A stretch of DNA of 64,000 nucleotides from Rhipidocladum racemiflorum (lineage: Eukaryota > Streptophyta > Magnoliopsida > Poales > Poaceae): positions 58,234,854 through 58,298,853 of the forward strand of contig CM070580.1 of assembly GCA_036346355.1 (NCBI GenBank), in the 5' to 3' direction. Made by a program: the position numbers and the translations under genes. Of this stretch, positions 44,281-55,666 are shown in pieces (the stretch's first letter is position 1; each line of letters opens with the position of its first letter). The notes under the pieces are model-generated. The model made no database searches, was not told the DNA's origin, and was given only the letters and a program-made list of their open reading frames with translations.

Positions 44281-44670
44281 TTGGGGAAGAGGCTAGATCA
44301 AGAAAAATCAAGTTTGGACGTGTTTGGAGGTGTTTGGGTCGGTTTGGGCATTTTATCGAGCACTTACCGTGCAGGACTCGGATTGGGCTGGCGTGGCGCA
44401 ACGGGAGACCGACACCTGGCGGCCTGGTCCGGCTCGGCCTGGTGCGGGCGCTGGCCCAGCCAGCCAGTCAGAGCGGCCTGGCGAAGCGTGGCCCACGCGC
44501 TGGGCGCCAAGCGGGGCGTGGGCGGCCCATGCGCGAGAAGGCTACCGGGCGAGTGAGCCGGCCGCATTGGCTGCGCTGGAGGCGGGGTGGCTCGGCGAGG
44601 CGGTGGGCGGGGTGGTCCACGGGAGAGGAGAGAGAAGGCTTGAGCCCAAAGCGAAAATCCGATTTTTCAA

Positions 44671-44953
44671 TCTCTACTATATAAAGTGAGAGTTTCTTCC
44701 CACGTCACATTAATTGCCCTGCTTAATTGCCCTACTTAATTGCCCTACGCAAGAAACGAAGCGATGCATTAATTGCCCTGCTTAATTGCCCTACGCAAGA
44801 AACGAAGTGTTGCTTTAATTAGCCAGCTTTTGCAAGAAACGAAGCGTTAAAGATAGATGTTTGATCTTATGAAATAGTATTTTTTTTATTTTTTAATATT
44901 TATTTTTCGTTATCAATTTTTTTTTTCGTAGCAACGTACGGGCATATAACTAG
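44671..44953 (+). mobile_element. Non-autonomous Helitron (283 bp)
   Basis: Starts TCTCTACTATATAAAG after an A and ends GGGCATATAACTAG before a T, as expected for Helitron insertion between A and T with TC and CTAG ends and no target duplication. The 5' end and the terminal GCAACGTACGGGCAT stretch resemble grass Helitron termini. Inside are repeats of TTAATTGCCCTGC and CGCAAGAAACGAAG. No protein. The subterminal hairpin is weak, so the call is probable rather than certain. Confidence 0.65.
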
Positions 44954-45397
44954 TTAAATTAATTCCAGAAATTCCAATTAACTCAAATAAATCAATAGAG
45001 GCAATAAAAATATCAGAAAAATTCTAGAAAAAATCCAGAAAATACTTTGAGACAATGTGAACTCAAATAAAATATTTTCAACAAAACTTTATATAAACTT
45101 TTCCAAATAATTAATTAATTTCAATAAAAGGGCTTTAAACAAATCGATTCCGAATAAATTCGATAAATAGCAAACGAGCTCCGAAAAATCTCAAAAATTA
45201 CAGGAAAATTTCTTGAAGCACAAGGAATCCAAATAAAATGAAATAAATTTTATTTGAGGTTTAGAATAATCAAATTAAATTGTTTTAGCTTTTAGAAAAT
45301 TCAAATCAAGCTTTATAAACGCGAGAAAATCAACGAAAATTTTTGGGAAGCTAAACTAAACCAAAATTTTTGAAAACCCAAATTTTGGGATGTTACA

Positions 45398-47496
45398 AGC
45401 CGTGGACCGAGTCCACGGTGGACTGAGCCAAACCATGGACCACGTCCATGAACCGGCTTACGTCAGCCGTCCAATCAGAGGCTGCCACGTGTCCTCGTTG
45501 ACGCAATAATTAATTTCCGAAAAAGAAAATGATTTATTAATTCGAAATAATGATTTCAGATTTTGATTAAAACTTCAAACGCTTATAACTTTTGCGTTTC
45601 AACTCCGATTTGAGTGATTCAAATTTATAAATTTGTATAAAATTGAGATCTACCTAATTATGAATTTTATTTAATTTTTGGACTAAATTTTTTAGCTGTA
45701 ATATTATTTAATTGATTATTTAAACTTTAAATAATTATAACTTTTGCATTTTAACTCCGATTTGAACGATTCCAGTTCCTAAAAATTCATAAAATTATGT
45801 TCTCTCTGTTTATGGATTTTATTTGGAGTTTTGGGATGCTTTTGCCTATTGTTTATTTGTGTATTGCTATCTGCACGTATTACGAGTAGACGTTGAAGTG
45901 CCCGAAGGCTTCGAAGGAGAAGTGTTGACCCAGGAGCCAGCTCAAGACCAAGAACAAGTACTTTTTGAAGGCAAGTTATGTTTTGACCATGTTGATCCTA
46001 TTTTGAAACCTATTTTGGTTCAAATTATTGCATGCTAGTTCAAATAGAAAATGCTTTACTTAATTATGGGAAATTAGATAAATGCCTAATTGCTGTATGA
46101 CACCTTGATTACTTAAATATGTGCCATGACCCCTTGTCACCCTAGTTGTGGATTATTAGTTGGACATTACTAAATTGCCAACATGGGTTTGTAGATCGTT
46201 ATAGTATATGGCTTAGACCTGCTATGTACTCATGACATGATTTTGGACAATTAAATGTTAATATTGACTTAATGATATATTGAACCTGTTTTGGAAAGGT
46301 ATCATGTGAAGTTGATGGCACGTGGTGCATGGTAACCAACTGGGGTTTGACAAATAGCTTTTGACCGGGGCATGTGGCAAGAATGATCAGGTGGGCCAGT
46401 TGTGGCATTGGGAATGTTGTTTTGGTTCTTCGGGTAGTCTTGCCCTGGTCACCCTAAGGACTTAACTTTGCAAGCCTTTGAACTGAGTCAAGCGTGCAAC
46501 CACATGTCTGTAATGGGATGGACCTAGTTGACTAAGTTGCTAATAACGTACCTGTGGGACCTCAGGAGGTCAACTACACCCCTTGTGTAAGTTGTACGGG
46601 GGAGCGTACCGGGGCTGAGGCCAGGTACCCATCTAACGGTTGGTTGGCCTAAACTTCGCCTTACCTAAGGGAAGGGTTAGTGTGCAACAACCGGGGAGGA
46701 CCACCTGTATTGTTAGAAGTTTCCGAAAGACTTTGTTACGGGAACTCGCCTTTGTGGTGTTTGACTGTATCTTGTGGGTAAAGTGCATAACCTCTGCAGA
46801 GTATAAAATCTATTCGAATAGCCGTGTCCGCGGTATTGGACATCGCTCGGGAATTACAGTCAATGGTTAGACTTTCTCAAAAGTAACTTGGATTGGAAAG
46901 GTTGGGTTGGATTAATAATGATGTTGATGGAAACGTGGATTAGGATGGGAAAGATGTTTACTAAACCTATGAAAAGTTATTTATGCTTTACTTGTTACTC
47001 GCTGAATCTACTTATGATACTTGCTAAATACTCTTCTCGCCAAAAATACCATGAGCCACTCCTTTGTATTAAGCCATGCATGTAGTATATTAGCTGAATT
47101 CATGCATGACTTGCCGAGTACCAAGTACTCACCCTTGCCACAATACAACACCAGTTGAAGAGGAGACTACACGGCTTTGGAGGAGGAGCTCCAAGAGGAA
47201 CCGTCTACTTAGGAGCGAGCCCGGTGGTTGCTGTGGTATACTGGATGGCGCCATGAAGTTATCTTATTTTTCCGCTGCTATTATTTCTCTCTTAATAAGT
47301 TTCGCCCTGCGTGGCGTATATTTGTAGCTTGACCATAAGGTCGAGCAACCAGTTTGACTATTTAATTAAAGTACTTTATTAGTATCGAGTGGTATGATTG
47401 TGATATTTACCGATGTTAAGACTGTGTGCACTAGCGCGTTCCTGGACTAGTGCTGAATACACAGAGGGTCCGGATTTGCAAATTCAGGTCCCGACA
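45398..47496 (+). repeat. Element B 5' LTR, second part
   Basis: Resumes after H with AGCCG and follows LTR A from about 3240 to its end CCCGACA. The exon-like acidic segments are at 45886-45970 (ending AAG before GCAAGT) and 47159-47212 (ending in TAG). Together with 39119-40491 it makes a 3467-bp LTR. Confidence 0.92.
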
Positions 47497-47500
47497 GAGG

Positions 47501-47513
47501 TGGTATCAGAGCC
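47501..47513 (+). other. Primer binding site of element B
   Basis: TGGTATCAGAGCC, four bases after the LTR end; complementary to initiator methionine tRNA. Confidence 0.88.
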
Positions 47514-47711
47514 ATACTGACTGTAGGCTCAACCCTAGCTAGAAAGGTCATAGAAAGGATAAAACCTATTTTCTAAAGCTAAAAGTTTGTCAAGACAAGA
47601 AATGACATCTCGACTTATCCCATTCTTTCTTTTCTTGTCTCTTGCTGAATTTTTCCTTACCTTGTCACGATTTACAAATTTCGAGTTCTTACGTGAGCAC
47701 TCTTGTGACAG

Positions 47712-48431
47712 ATGGAGGGAGAATTCAACTACGTCGATCTGGAGGTTGGTCACGCCGCGGAACTTTGGCGTATGCTACAGACTCTCGGAGATTTTGAGAA
47801 CCCGCAATACCAAGTGGACGTGATCAGACAAGCAGGATTGGTCAAGGCTTGTGACGTGAAGATTGTGGTACCTACTAGGAAGAATGGCCCAGGCAATCGC
47901 CCGATACACTGCACTGCCAGGAGGTCTACAATGCAGATGAGTATCCAAGAGGTGTCACGACGATCAATGCGGCACATTACCCGTATCTACGCTAGAGAAT
48001 TGGAGAGCACGGTGTTTCGATATCATCCGCGCAGCAATAACCTTCTTGACCCAAAGGCGATTCAGGATGAGAATGCCATGGTTACACAGTTGGCACGACT
48101 TGTTGTCGCCCAGGAAGATGTACTCGATGATACAAGCAAGGAGCTACAGAAGGCCCGCAAGGAGATCACGACAGAGAAGAACAGATGACGGGAAGCTCAA
48201 GAGTATGTGTCACACCTTCTGCAAAGGATTGGAGAGTTAGAGACGGCATTGTACGCACCAGAGCCGGAGCCAATGCTCGAGCTACACGAGCCAGACCCGG
48301 AGGAGCCGGAGCTTGAGGAGGACACTGCTTCTTCGACTACTACAGATGACACAGTTGCTGGACATGGCGATCGTTTCGCGCCTACGCCGCAGCGTCCGTA
48401 TCCAGGCCGTGGAGGTTTTCTCGATGAGTGA
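47712..48431 (+). pseudogene. Element B ORF0: extra protein upstream of gag
   Basis: One frame of about 239 codons, split by a single TGA at 48186-48188; the two halves (47712-48188 and 48207-48431) are in the same frame. The N-terminal half has MEGEFNYVDLEVGHAAELWR and basic patches. The middle is a likely coiled coil (ELQKARKEITTEKNR before the stop, LLQRIGELE after it). The C-terminus is acidic and proline-rich (EPEPMLELHEPDPEEPELEE). No zinc knuckle or enzyme motif. From memory, some rice Tekay-type families (RIRE3, RIRE8) carry an ORF0 in this position; role unknown. The TGA is most simply a Trp or Arg codon changed by one base. Confidence 0.7.
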
Positions 48432-48715
48432 GCGTAGGTTCTATAGTGAGACTCCTTCACCGAGTTGCGTCATAGAATAAAGAGTCACCCTTTAGGCGTT
48501 AGACTCCAGTGTTAGTTCGATTTGGATTTTCATTGCTTGCTGAGTGTGCAGTATGTGTTGCAAGGCCCCTAGGCATTGTAAGCAACCATACCAAGTTACT
48601 ATTGATTAAAATAATAAAGTTGGACTTTAAGTTACACCTTTCGCCTCGCATAAGTTCCATACTACTTGTCTATTCTTGTTTCCCTCTCATCTCTAAAACC
48701 TAAAGCAAACCACAG

Positions 48716-49738
48716 ATGGTGAACACTCGTGGAAACCTTGGAGGCAGTGGAAGTGGTTCTCGCCCAGCAGAAAACCCCAATGATGGAGCACCAGCACCGC
48801 CAGTTGATATGCAGAATTTCGGAGCGTTTCTTGCTGCTCAGACTCAGTTGATGCATGCCATGATGCAACAGATGCAGCACGTCACTGCTCAGGCCACTGC
48901 TAATCAAGTTAATCAGGGACAACGCCAGAATACAAGACTGTCAGAGTTCATGAGGACTCATCCACCCACTTTTTCTGGGAATGCCAATCCGTTGGAGGCT
49001 GATGATTGGTTAAGGTCAATTGAGAGGAAGCTACACATAGCTCAATGCTTAGGAAATGAGAAGGTACTCTACGCTTCTCATCAGTTGGAAGGGACAGCCG
49101 CCGAATGGTGGGAGAACTTCTGTGCCACGCAAGAGAACCCTCAAGATATCACTTGGGAGGAGTTCACAGTTGTGTTCCGTCAGTATCACGTGCCTAAAGG
49201 AATCATGGACCTCAAGAAGGAGGAGTTCAGAGCACTGAAGCAAGGTAATCAGCCGGTGGCCGAATACCTGAACAAGTTCACACAGCTTGCACGCTACGCA
49301 CCTGAGGATGTAGCGACAGATAAAGCCAGACAGTCTCGCTTCATGAAAGGGCTTAACTCAGGATTACAGGTGGGACTGATCACCACACCTTTCTAGATTT
49401 CCAAGAGTTGGTGAATAAGGCGCTTATTCTTGAGGACAAGCGCAAGGAACTGGATGAGAACAGGAAGCGCAGGATGCAGCATCGGGGATCGCGTCAGGAA
49501 GCGCAGCAACGTTTGAGGGTTGCGCCAAATCATCTTTTCAGATTCCAGCCGCAGAATACTACAAGGACACCGTCACCAGCACCAAGACCCGTCAATCAGA
49601 ACTATCAGACCCAAAGACCAGCCGAAACGCCGCCTGTGCAAATAACAGGGGACAGTGAGACGCTGCTACAATTGCAACGAGCCCGGACACTTTGCCAACA
49701 GTTGTCCTAAGAAGACAGCAGGAGTGACTCCTTACCAT
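48716..49738 (+). pseudogene. Element B gag with CCHC knuckle
   Basis: Starts MVNTRGNLGGSGSGSRP. A Met/Gln-rich helix is followed by the capsid domain: FSGNANPLEADDWLRSIE, AAEWWENF, WEEFTVVFRQYHVP, RALKQGNQPVAEYLNKF and TDKARQSRFMKGL (retrotransposon gag family). A one-base change near 49390 shifts the frame at ITTPF, with NKALILEDKRKELDENRK following in the next frame. A second shift near 49650 restores the first frame for CYNCNEPGHFANSC at 49664-49705, the nucleocapsid knuckle. Gag packages the element RNA in the cytoplasmic particle. X interrupts at about 49739, a few codons after the knuckle. Confidence 0.9.
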
Positions 49739-50393
49739 TGTCACGACGATCGGGGAACAGCCCCGCCGAGCTTACTTTGTTGGTGGAGGGACCAACTATG
49801 ACCCTTCTTACGTGGAGGGATTACTCAAGAATGGCTCACCAGATTCCAACGAATGTGGACACGGGTTTACTCCTGGTTCGGCCTCTCGAGAAAGAGATAA
49901 TAGCCCTACCCACTTCTCTCGCTTACTCTTGCAATGTGTCCTCGAGTTTTACACCGTGTGCCATATCGTTGTCCTCCCGTCTCTCACGATGGGGACCCTT
50001 TATAGCTTACAAAGGATCGAACTCCATGACCTCATTTCACTCGCACGCTTGGACTCTCGGCCCAAACGCGTGGCAACCGGTGGATCCTATCTTTCCGCCA
50101 CGCCCCACGAAACGAATCGGGCCAACTAAGTTACGCTGGTGGTTATTCCTACCGACCCGACTTCGTGAAGGTCGGCCGATGACCGCACCGAGCTTGACAT
50201 CTTACCGAGCTCGAGCTCTAATCGATCGAGTACGTGGCATTCTTTGGCCCCACCCGAGCCCGAAGCTCGAATCGGCGGAATGCGAGCCTTCCAAGCTCGA
50301 TTTAGACAATCCCCAGGTAACGACCTGGTGGCTCGGGCGGGAGCGAGCTTGGTCGTTGGTGGCATCCGAGGTAATTTATGGAAATTACCCGAC
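49739..50393 (-). repeat. 3' LTR of element X
   Basis: Matches 60347-60999 along its length with many small indels, including GGTGGCATCCGAGGTAATTT and the TATAAAGGGTCC minus-strand TATA (about 49996-50006). LTR divergence is much higher than in D, suggesting either older age or rapid decay. Confidence 0.85.
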
Positions 50394-50848
50394 TTCTCGG
50401 CTGCCTAGCCCTCGAGGTCTCAAGGAAAAGGTCTAAGGAAGGCCTTCCTTGGGCCTACTGCTCTACGAGCATGTCGGTTTTGCACTACATGGGCGACATC
50501 CGCCGCGACTAACGAAAGCTATTAACCTCCTTCGAACGAGCTTGTTCCCCACTGTCGGCCGAGCTAATGTAAGGGTCTTCTTCGGGGTTCCTTCCTAGAA
50601 GCCTGAACTGGCCTCTTTTCCTGGGAACCGCTCTTCCGCAGACGGTTTCGACGGCGTGCCCACGTGTCGCTTTCTCCTGATGGCTTAACGCCTCAATCGC
50701 TCTCAGGCTCTAGGGCTTCTCATCTCCTCGGAGGAGTTTTTTAAACACTCAAGAGAAAACCCTTAGACTCACTTGGCCGTCAGACATCGCTGCGGTCTCA
50801 CACTCCTCCGCTCCGCCATCATTCTCCTTGATCATCTTCCTCATCCTC
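50394..50848. other. X region between 3' LTR and antisense ORF
   Basis: GC-rich, no protein recognised. On the plus strand it would be the upstream region of the antisense ORF. A TTTTTTAAACACTC stretch near 50738 could be a weak TATA-like site. Confidence 0.4.
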
Positions 50849-53800
50849 ATGGCGGTTCGCGCCGCTAGCTCGACAGCGCAGTCCGAGACCCTCGAGCGGG
50901 AAGTACTCGACACGCAGACATGGAGAGCTCTCGCATTTAAGAGAGCCCGCAATGAGGAGGGGAGAGATCGCTCCACCGAGCTCTACGCCATAAACGGGCC
51001 CAGACGTGAAGTGAGTTCGCCGAGGCCGACTCGCCTCGCGAGTGCGAGATCGCCACCTTCACCCCAACTCGCTTCATCATGCGGCCATCTTTACCTATCT
51101 CGCGAAGGGTTCGTGGGCGCCGAGCCCACTCCCGCCTTCTTCTTCCACTTCTCTACACCTCTTTCTCGCACCTAAGACGCCTTCGCAGCCTGGCCGCTTC
51201 TATTTCCGTCGCTGCCTACTCCACCATACGAGTACCCGAAGCTTCACGCCATGACTCCTGCTCGGGTTGGGCCGACTCATGGTTCTACTTGAGGAAAGCT
51301 GAGGGCGGCACGCTTTCCTACTCGGGTGCCAGAGGTCGCGCCGCCGAGACACCCGACCGGGCCGTGGAGCCCGAGGGAGGAGAAGATCCTCATGACGATC
51401 AACGAGCTCACGTGTTGACTGGCCGGGACGCACCCGACTACGCCAGAACCTGATATCGCCCTCTTAGGAGGAGGGAGCATCCTTCTTCAAGGTCGAGGGG
51501 TGGCAGTGACATCGCCCGGAATCACGCCAGTATGCCGTCGCCTCTCGATCTTCTTTTCCGAAAGCAGAGGATGCCTTTTCTTTCACGACCTCTCCCTTAC
51601 CGGTATGCATCCGGCAGAGGACTGGTGGATGCGAGGGTGTCCGAGATGTTCGGCACTCAAAGGCAAGGAAATCATCGAGGGCCGCCAGATCTCGAATAAC
51701 GCCCTTAACCTGACAGAGGCGTAAGTTTCTCGATCTTGACTTTTTCCAAGCCCTTGTCCTGGACAAAGCTCACGGGGCCTCCCACCTCATTTGAGTCTTT
51801 CTTTCCAACAGAGAAGGTTGCCTCGAGGTCGCTGTCCCACCGGGATCCCACCGGGCGGACGGGTCAGAAGACTAAGGGACAAAGCGGGTCGCAAGCGCCG
51901 CCGATTCCTCCGCTGCCACGCCGTCTCCGGGCTTCAGCGCACACGCAGCGCTCGCTCGACGACCACTCACCCCGCCAACACTTGGAGTATGCGCGACCGG
52001 CAGGAGGTGAGTGAACTGAGATTGTGGATGGACGAGTACACCAAACAATCCCGAAGCCACGGCTCGCTTGCGCCACTCGCGCGGCGAAGGAGGCCGCAGC
52101 CGCGCACGGCCCAACAAGGAAGGTTGAGCCGGAGGGCTGACGCGCCCTTCAAAGTGAGCTTGCGCGGTGAGCCGAGCCCGGCCCCTGGGGGACCGCGAGG
52201 AGGAGAAGGATTTAGCCGACTCTCGCCCCTTGGTCCCGGAGGTCCCGTGAGAGGTCGCCGCCCACGCCTCAACCGCGCTAACGCCGATCTGCTCCGAGGT
52301 CGGGTTTGGAGGAGGTCGACCGCGGCCGCTGCATGGCCGATAAGGCGCCAAGGCGACATGGCCGCCTCCTCGGCCCGGGCGCCCGAGCTCGGGCAAGCGA
52401 CGCCGCGCAAGGCCGGGCCTCCGCTTCTTCTTGTTTGTCTTTTCTCCGCACCATTCTCCTAACTCCACATCGCTCATAGTGGGTGTGGCGTGGTGCGGAG
52501 TTATGGGATTTCCAAGCGATGGTCGACTTATATTCTTGACTTCGTACAGAGAGGAGCCAGCCCGGGCCGCCGAGGTCGTCATGGGCGACGGAGCCGAGGT
52601 GGAGCCGAGGTCGCGAGGCCCACTCCCCCACGCCGCCGGTGGCGACGAGGCCGGCTGGAGCCGAGGTCACGCGAGGCCAGCTCCCACGGCCGCCGGTGGT
52701 GACGACAGCCGAGCGGGGGAGCCTGTCACGAGCCCCGGGACTCGAGGTCGGTCTCCCAAGAGGAGGCACGGAGGAAGATCGCGCCGCACATGCCCTGCCG
52801 CAAATGAGGGCATCCTCTACATCATAGTCGTGGAGTCCGACGTGATGAGCAGCCGAGACTCCTCGCGAGGATTCTTCCGGCAAGCGACATCATCACATTT
52901 CAGAGATCGCCGAGGTCTCCTCGGTTCATGATATCACGTCCCACGGCCTCCTGCCGCCGGGACCTTAATCTCGTGGGGCTCGTCCGACGAGGAAGAGCCA
53001 CCTACCTACGGGCCTGGAGACAAGCCCTGGCCATCGAGGTGGCAGCCTTCCAGTGAGGATCGCCGCTGCACCGAGGTCGCCTGGCCGAGACCGACCTCCC
53101 GGTGCCGATTCTGCCCTCTGCTGATTCCGCACAAGGATACGCGCTCAAGGGCCTGACATCGACCCGTGTCCCCTGCTGTTCATGGCCGTGGACGCCGGTG
53201 GAGCCTCCGACGAGGAGGCGAGCCCCGGCGCAATCTCTGCCCGGAGGAAGAAGAGCGGAGGTAATCCTGCTCTTGAGGCCGCCCTCTCCAGAGGCGAGGT
53301 CGCCTCAGGGCAAAAGTCCATCGCCGGGGACTGGGGAGCTCGGCTCAAGCCTCCGAGCCCGATCAAGGAGAAGTGGACTAAGGCTGGGATCCCTTACCTC
53401 GCCCAGCAAGGTGGAGGACCTCACGAGTTGTTCCATCAAAAATGGAGACCCGACTTTTGGGTAAGTACTCGACTTATGTACTTTTACCGAGAGTTTCGAC
53501 ATGACTTAAAACGCCTTTGTTGCGCAGTGCGGAGTCCACCATGAAGGACTTCCATGCCGCGACTGCCCTAAGTTGTCGCTAAGCACCAAGCCGAGCAGAC
53601 GCCAAGATTGCGAGCCTGAGCGCCGGTTGCCGAGCCGACATCTTCCGAGGCCGAGATCCGCTAAGGTGGAGGAGTCCGTGCGCTGAAGCCTGTGAGCGCC
53701 GACCGAGCGAGCGGTGCAAGGCCTGCCTTTGAAGCCACGGTGGCGACTTTGCGCGACGCCGGCGCCGAAGGACAATCGATCAAAGAATTCGGAGGAGTCC

Positions 53801-53970
53801 AGCGACTTCGACAAGCCGAGCGAAGGTCGGGAAGCTCACGGCTGCAGGCTCGACCTTTGAGTCCGAGCTTGACGGCGGACGAGCCTGCCGCTGCAGACGA
53901 GAAATGTGCCGGCTTCAGACTTTTTTCCGCCTTTTACCCAGAAAAACTTAGGAGAAACTATCCAGCTTGA
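50849..53970 (+). pseudogene. Element X antisense ORF (aORF), gypsy-type transposase-28-like
   Basis: Starts MAVRAASSTAQSETLERE at 50849 and runs opposite to X's gag-pol. After a frame change the segment LHPNSLHHAAIFTYLAKG (51057-51110), then GAEPTPAFFFHF in an adjacent frame, GRFYFRR (about 51198) and GWADSWFYLRKAE (about 51264) match the layout of the plant putative gypsy-type transposon domain (PF04195). That layout is a LTPNS-like helix, a PTLAFFFHFF-like stretch and a W..WFY motif. Downstream frames to 53970 are Glu/Ala/Arg-rich with helical runs but broken. Antisense ORFs of this kind are known from Tat-type elements such as Grande. Function is unknown despite the domain name. Confidence 0.6.
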
Positions 53971-54575
53971 ATATAGAATGAGTTGGTTTAAAATGGACGC
54001 TTTTTTGTTTTTCCCCGAGATGACAACGATTTCAGGCCGCCTTACGCGACTTTAGTGGTTAATCGCATTTGAGGAAAATGACTATCTCGCTCGAAGCAGC
54101 ACGAGGTCGAGGTGACCATTTTGGCGCGAAAGTTGCACGAGGCCGCAGGTCGCGGGTCACATGGTACCTATAGCCGCTTCGCCAATCCGTGGTCGTGGGC
54201 GAAATCCGGCGAGCACGACTTCGCATGGCGAGTAGAATTCGCGGACCGTGGTGGCCCTTAGGGTTACAAAGACGCTACGCCACAGACCGCCGACCGAGCC
54301 TCGAACCGCCGTATGGGGGTGTCCTCGTGCATAATCTTTACTTAAGTGTGGAGGTCTACCGAAAAAGATGGTCGCCTTACGAGGAAGGAGGCCCTCGAGG
54401 TCGAGCTTTTGTCGTGACTTGTTTTGCCTCCTCAACGACCGACTTGCCCCTCGACACTTTGTCTAGGCTCTGAGCTTAATCGTAGAATGGGGAAAGAGAG
54501 GGAGAGAGAGAATGGGAGGGTAAGGTGATAAAGTTTATTAAAGAGGTAAAAACTAAGCGAGGTTAGACATGGAAC
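53971..54575. other. X region between antisense ORF and integrase end
   Basis: No protein recognised on either strand; lower GC near 53970-54060 and 54480-54575. Convergent 3' ends of the antisense ORF and pol would fall here. Confidence 0.4.
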
Positions 54576-55560
54576 TTACGTAGCTTGGTCAATGTTCCAA
54601 GTACTAGCTAGTTCCCCGACCATCTTCCATTGCAAGGCTGACAGCCCCTGGGCGTGTTGTTGAGACGACTGCAAGGACCTTCCCATCTTGGCGTTAGCTT
54701 GTTGGCTTTTGACAGTGTCTTGACCCCGCTGAACGAGATCGCCGACGGTAAGGTCCTTTGGTCGTAGCGATTTACGGCGCGCTCGCGAAGAGCTTGCGGT
54801 GTAAACCGCGGATCGCAATGTGAGCCTGCTCACGAAGTCGCCCGCGAAGGTCGAGGTCGAAGGCGTCATCATGCTGCCGATGTTATCGCCGCCAGTTCAC
54901 CTCTGGATCCTAGGACAACTCCTGGGGCGGGTAGGATGTACCTTCCGCGCCATATACGAGCCGGGGGGCCCCCCGTGGCTCTACTCGTGGGTGCTGATCG
55001 ACTGCAGGATTCGGTGTAGCTCGCCCACCTGTGCCCCGACCATGCCGACGAGGCTCTGAAGACTCTCTTCTTGATTCCTTGACGATCCGCCTGCTCACGC
55101 CGGCCGCCCCATTGCTCAGGCGGGCCATGATATGGCATATCTTGTCCCGACCTCCTCGCACAAGCCCTAAACACCTCGGCCAGAACCGAGTGCCGCTTGC
55201 TCGTAATGAGGCGACTTAATGCCAAAGCGGTTACTACATTATTGCAAGAACCTTTTAGCCGCTGCGTGCCGAGATGGTTGATGTAGGCTCGGCCTCGATC
55301 CACTTAGTGAAGGTGTCGATTGCATTTAACAGTATTTACAACCCTCCTTCCCTAGGAAATGGACCGAGTATGTCTATGCCCCAAACCGAGAATCCAAAGC
55401 TGATGGTCTCAGAGCGCCAGATGTCGGGCCGATGGACCTTCCGAGCATGGAACTCGGCAAGATCGGCAGGAGGTTACTATTGAGCGCAGACGGCCAGGGC
55501 TGGCAATAGTAACTCCAATTCCAAGGCTTTGCTCACTAAGGTCCTAAAGGACGAGTGAGC
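54576..55560 (-). pseudogene. Element X integrase, decayed
   Basis: Minus-strand fragments in several frames. The zinc-binding end and core start are near 55270-55560 (PADLAEFHARKVHRPDIW, GIDILGPFP). Then DRGRAYINHLGTQRLKG (about 55250-55303) is the core's central part. AP-rich pieces ending RLVYGAEGTSYP (about 54920) are the end of the core. The C-terminal region is at 54576-54872 (RPKDLTVGDLVQRG, then STWNIDQAT). The arrangement parallels Tat-type integrases. No intact catalytic triad can be read. Confidence 0.72.
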
Positions 55561-55666
55561 TCCACACATCCCGTCATGGATATCCTTGAGGAGATATTTG
55601 CCTTCCTCTTGGGTGTGATGCACTTGGAGAGGACGCCAAGCGCGCCTTTATGATAAGAGACCTCGA

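Larger units (their letters stand above)
40492..45397 (-). repeat. Solo LTR H (4906 bp), minus strand, inside B's LTR
   Basis: Plus-strand ends are TGTCGGGACC and GGGATGTTACA, flanked by AGCCG on both sides (40487-40491, 45398-45402). Reversed it starts TGTAACATCCC and ends CCCGACA like the A/B LTR. Its last ~1.5 kb (40492-42040) aligns with LTR A, while the middle is unrelated. It is thus a related subfamily. It holds a CGTTAACG array, a TATA box on the minus strand (44271-44280) and a mini-Helitron. No internal region, hence a solo LTR left by recombination. GC-rich frames around 44050-44690 are not conserved. Confidence 0.88.

Noticed and set aside
44050..44689. Frames of 116-168 codons on the plus strand near the Helitron
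   Set aside because: GC-rich sequence of LTR H read opposite to its transcription; three overlapping plus-strand frames are open at once and none has a recognisable domain.
47501..47513. Possible tRNA gene fragments (TGGTATCAGAGC at several places)
   Set aside because: Only the 12-base complement of a tRNA 3' end is present next to an LTR end each time; these are primer sites and no cloverleaf is found.
51791..52883. Overlapping frames of 150-236 codons on both strands in element X
   Set aside because: Very GC-rich DNA keeps many frames open by chance; overlapping frames on both strands have arginine- and proline-rich composition without motifs. Only the PF04195-like block and its start were kept.
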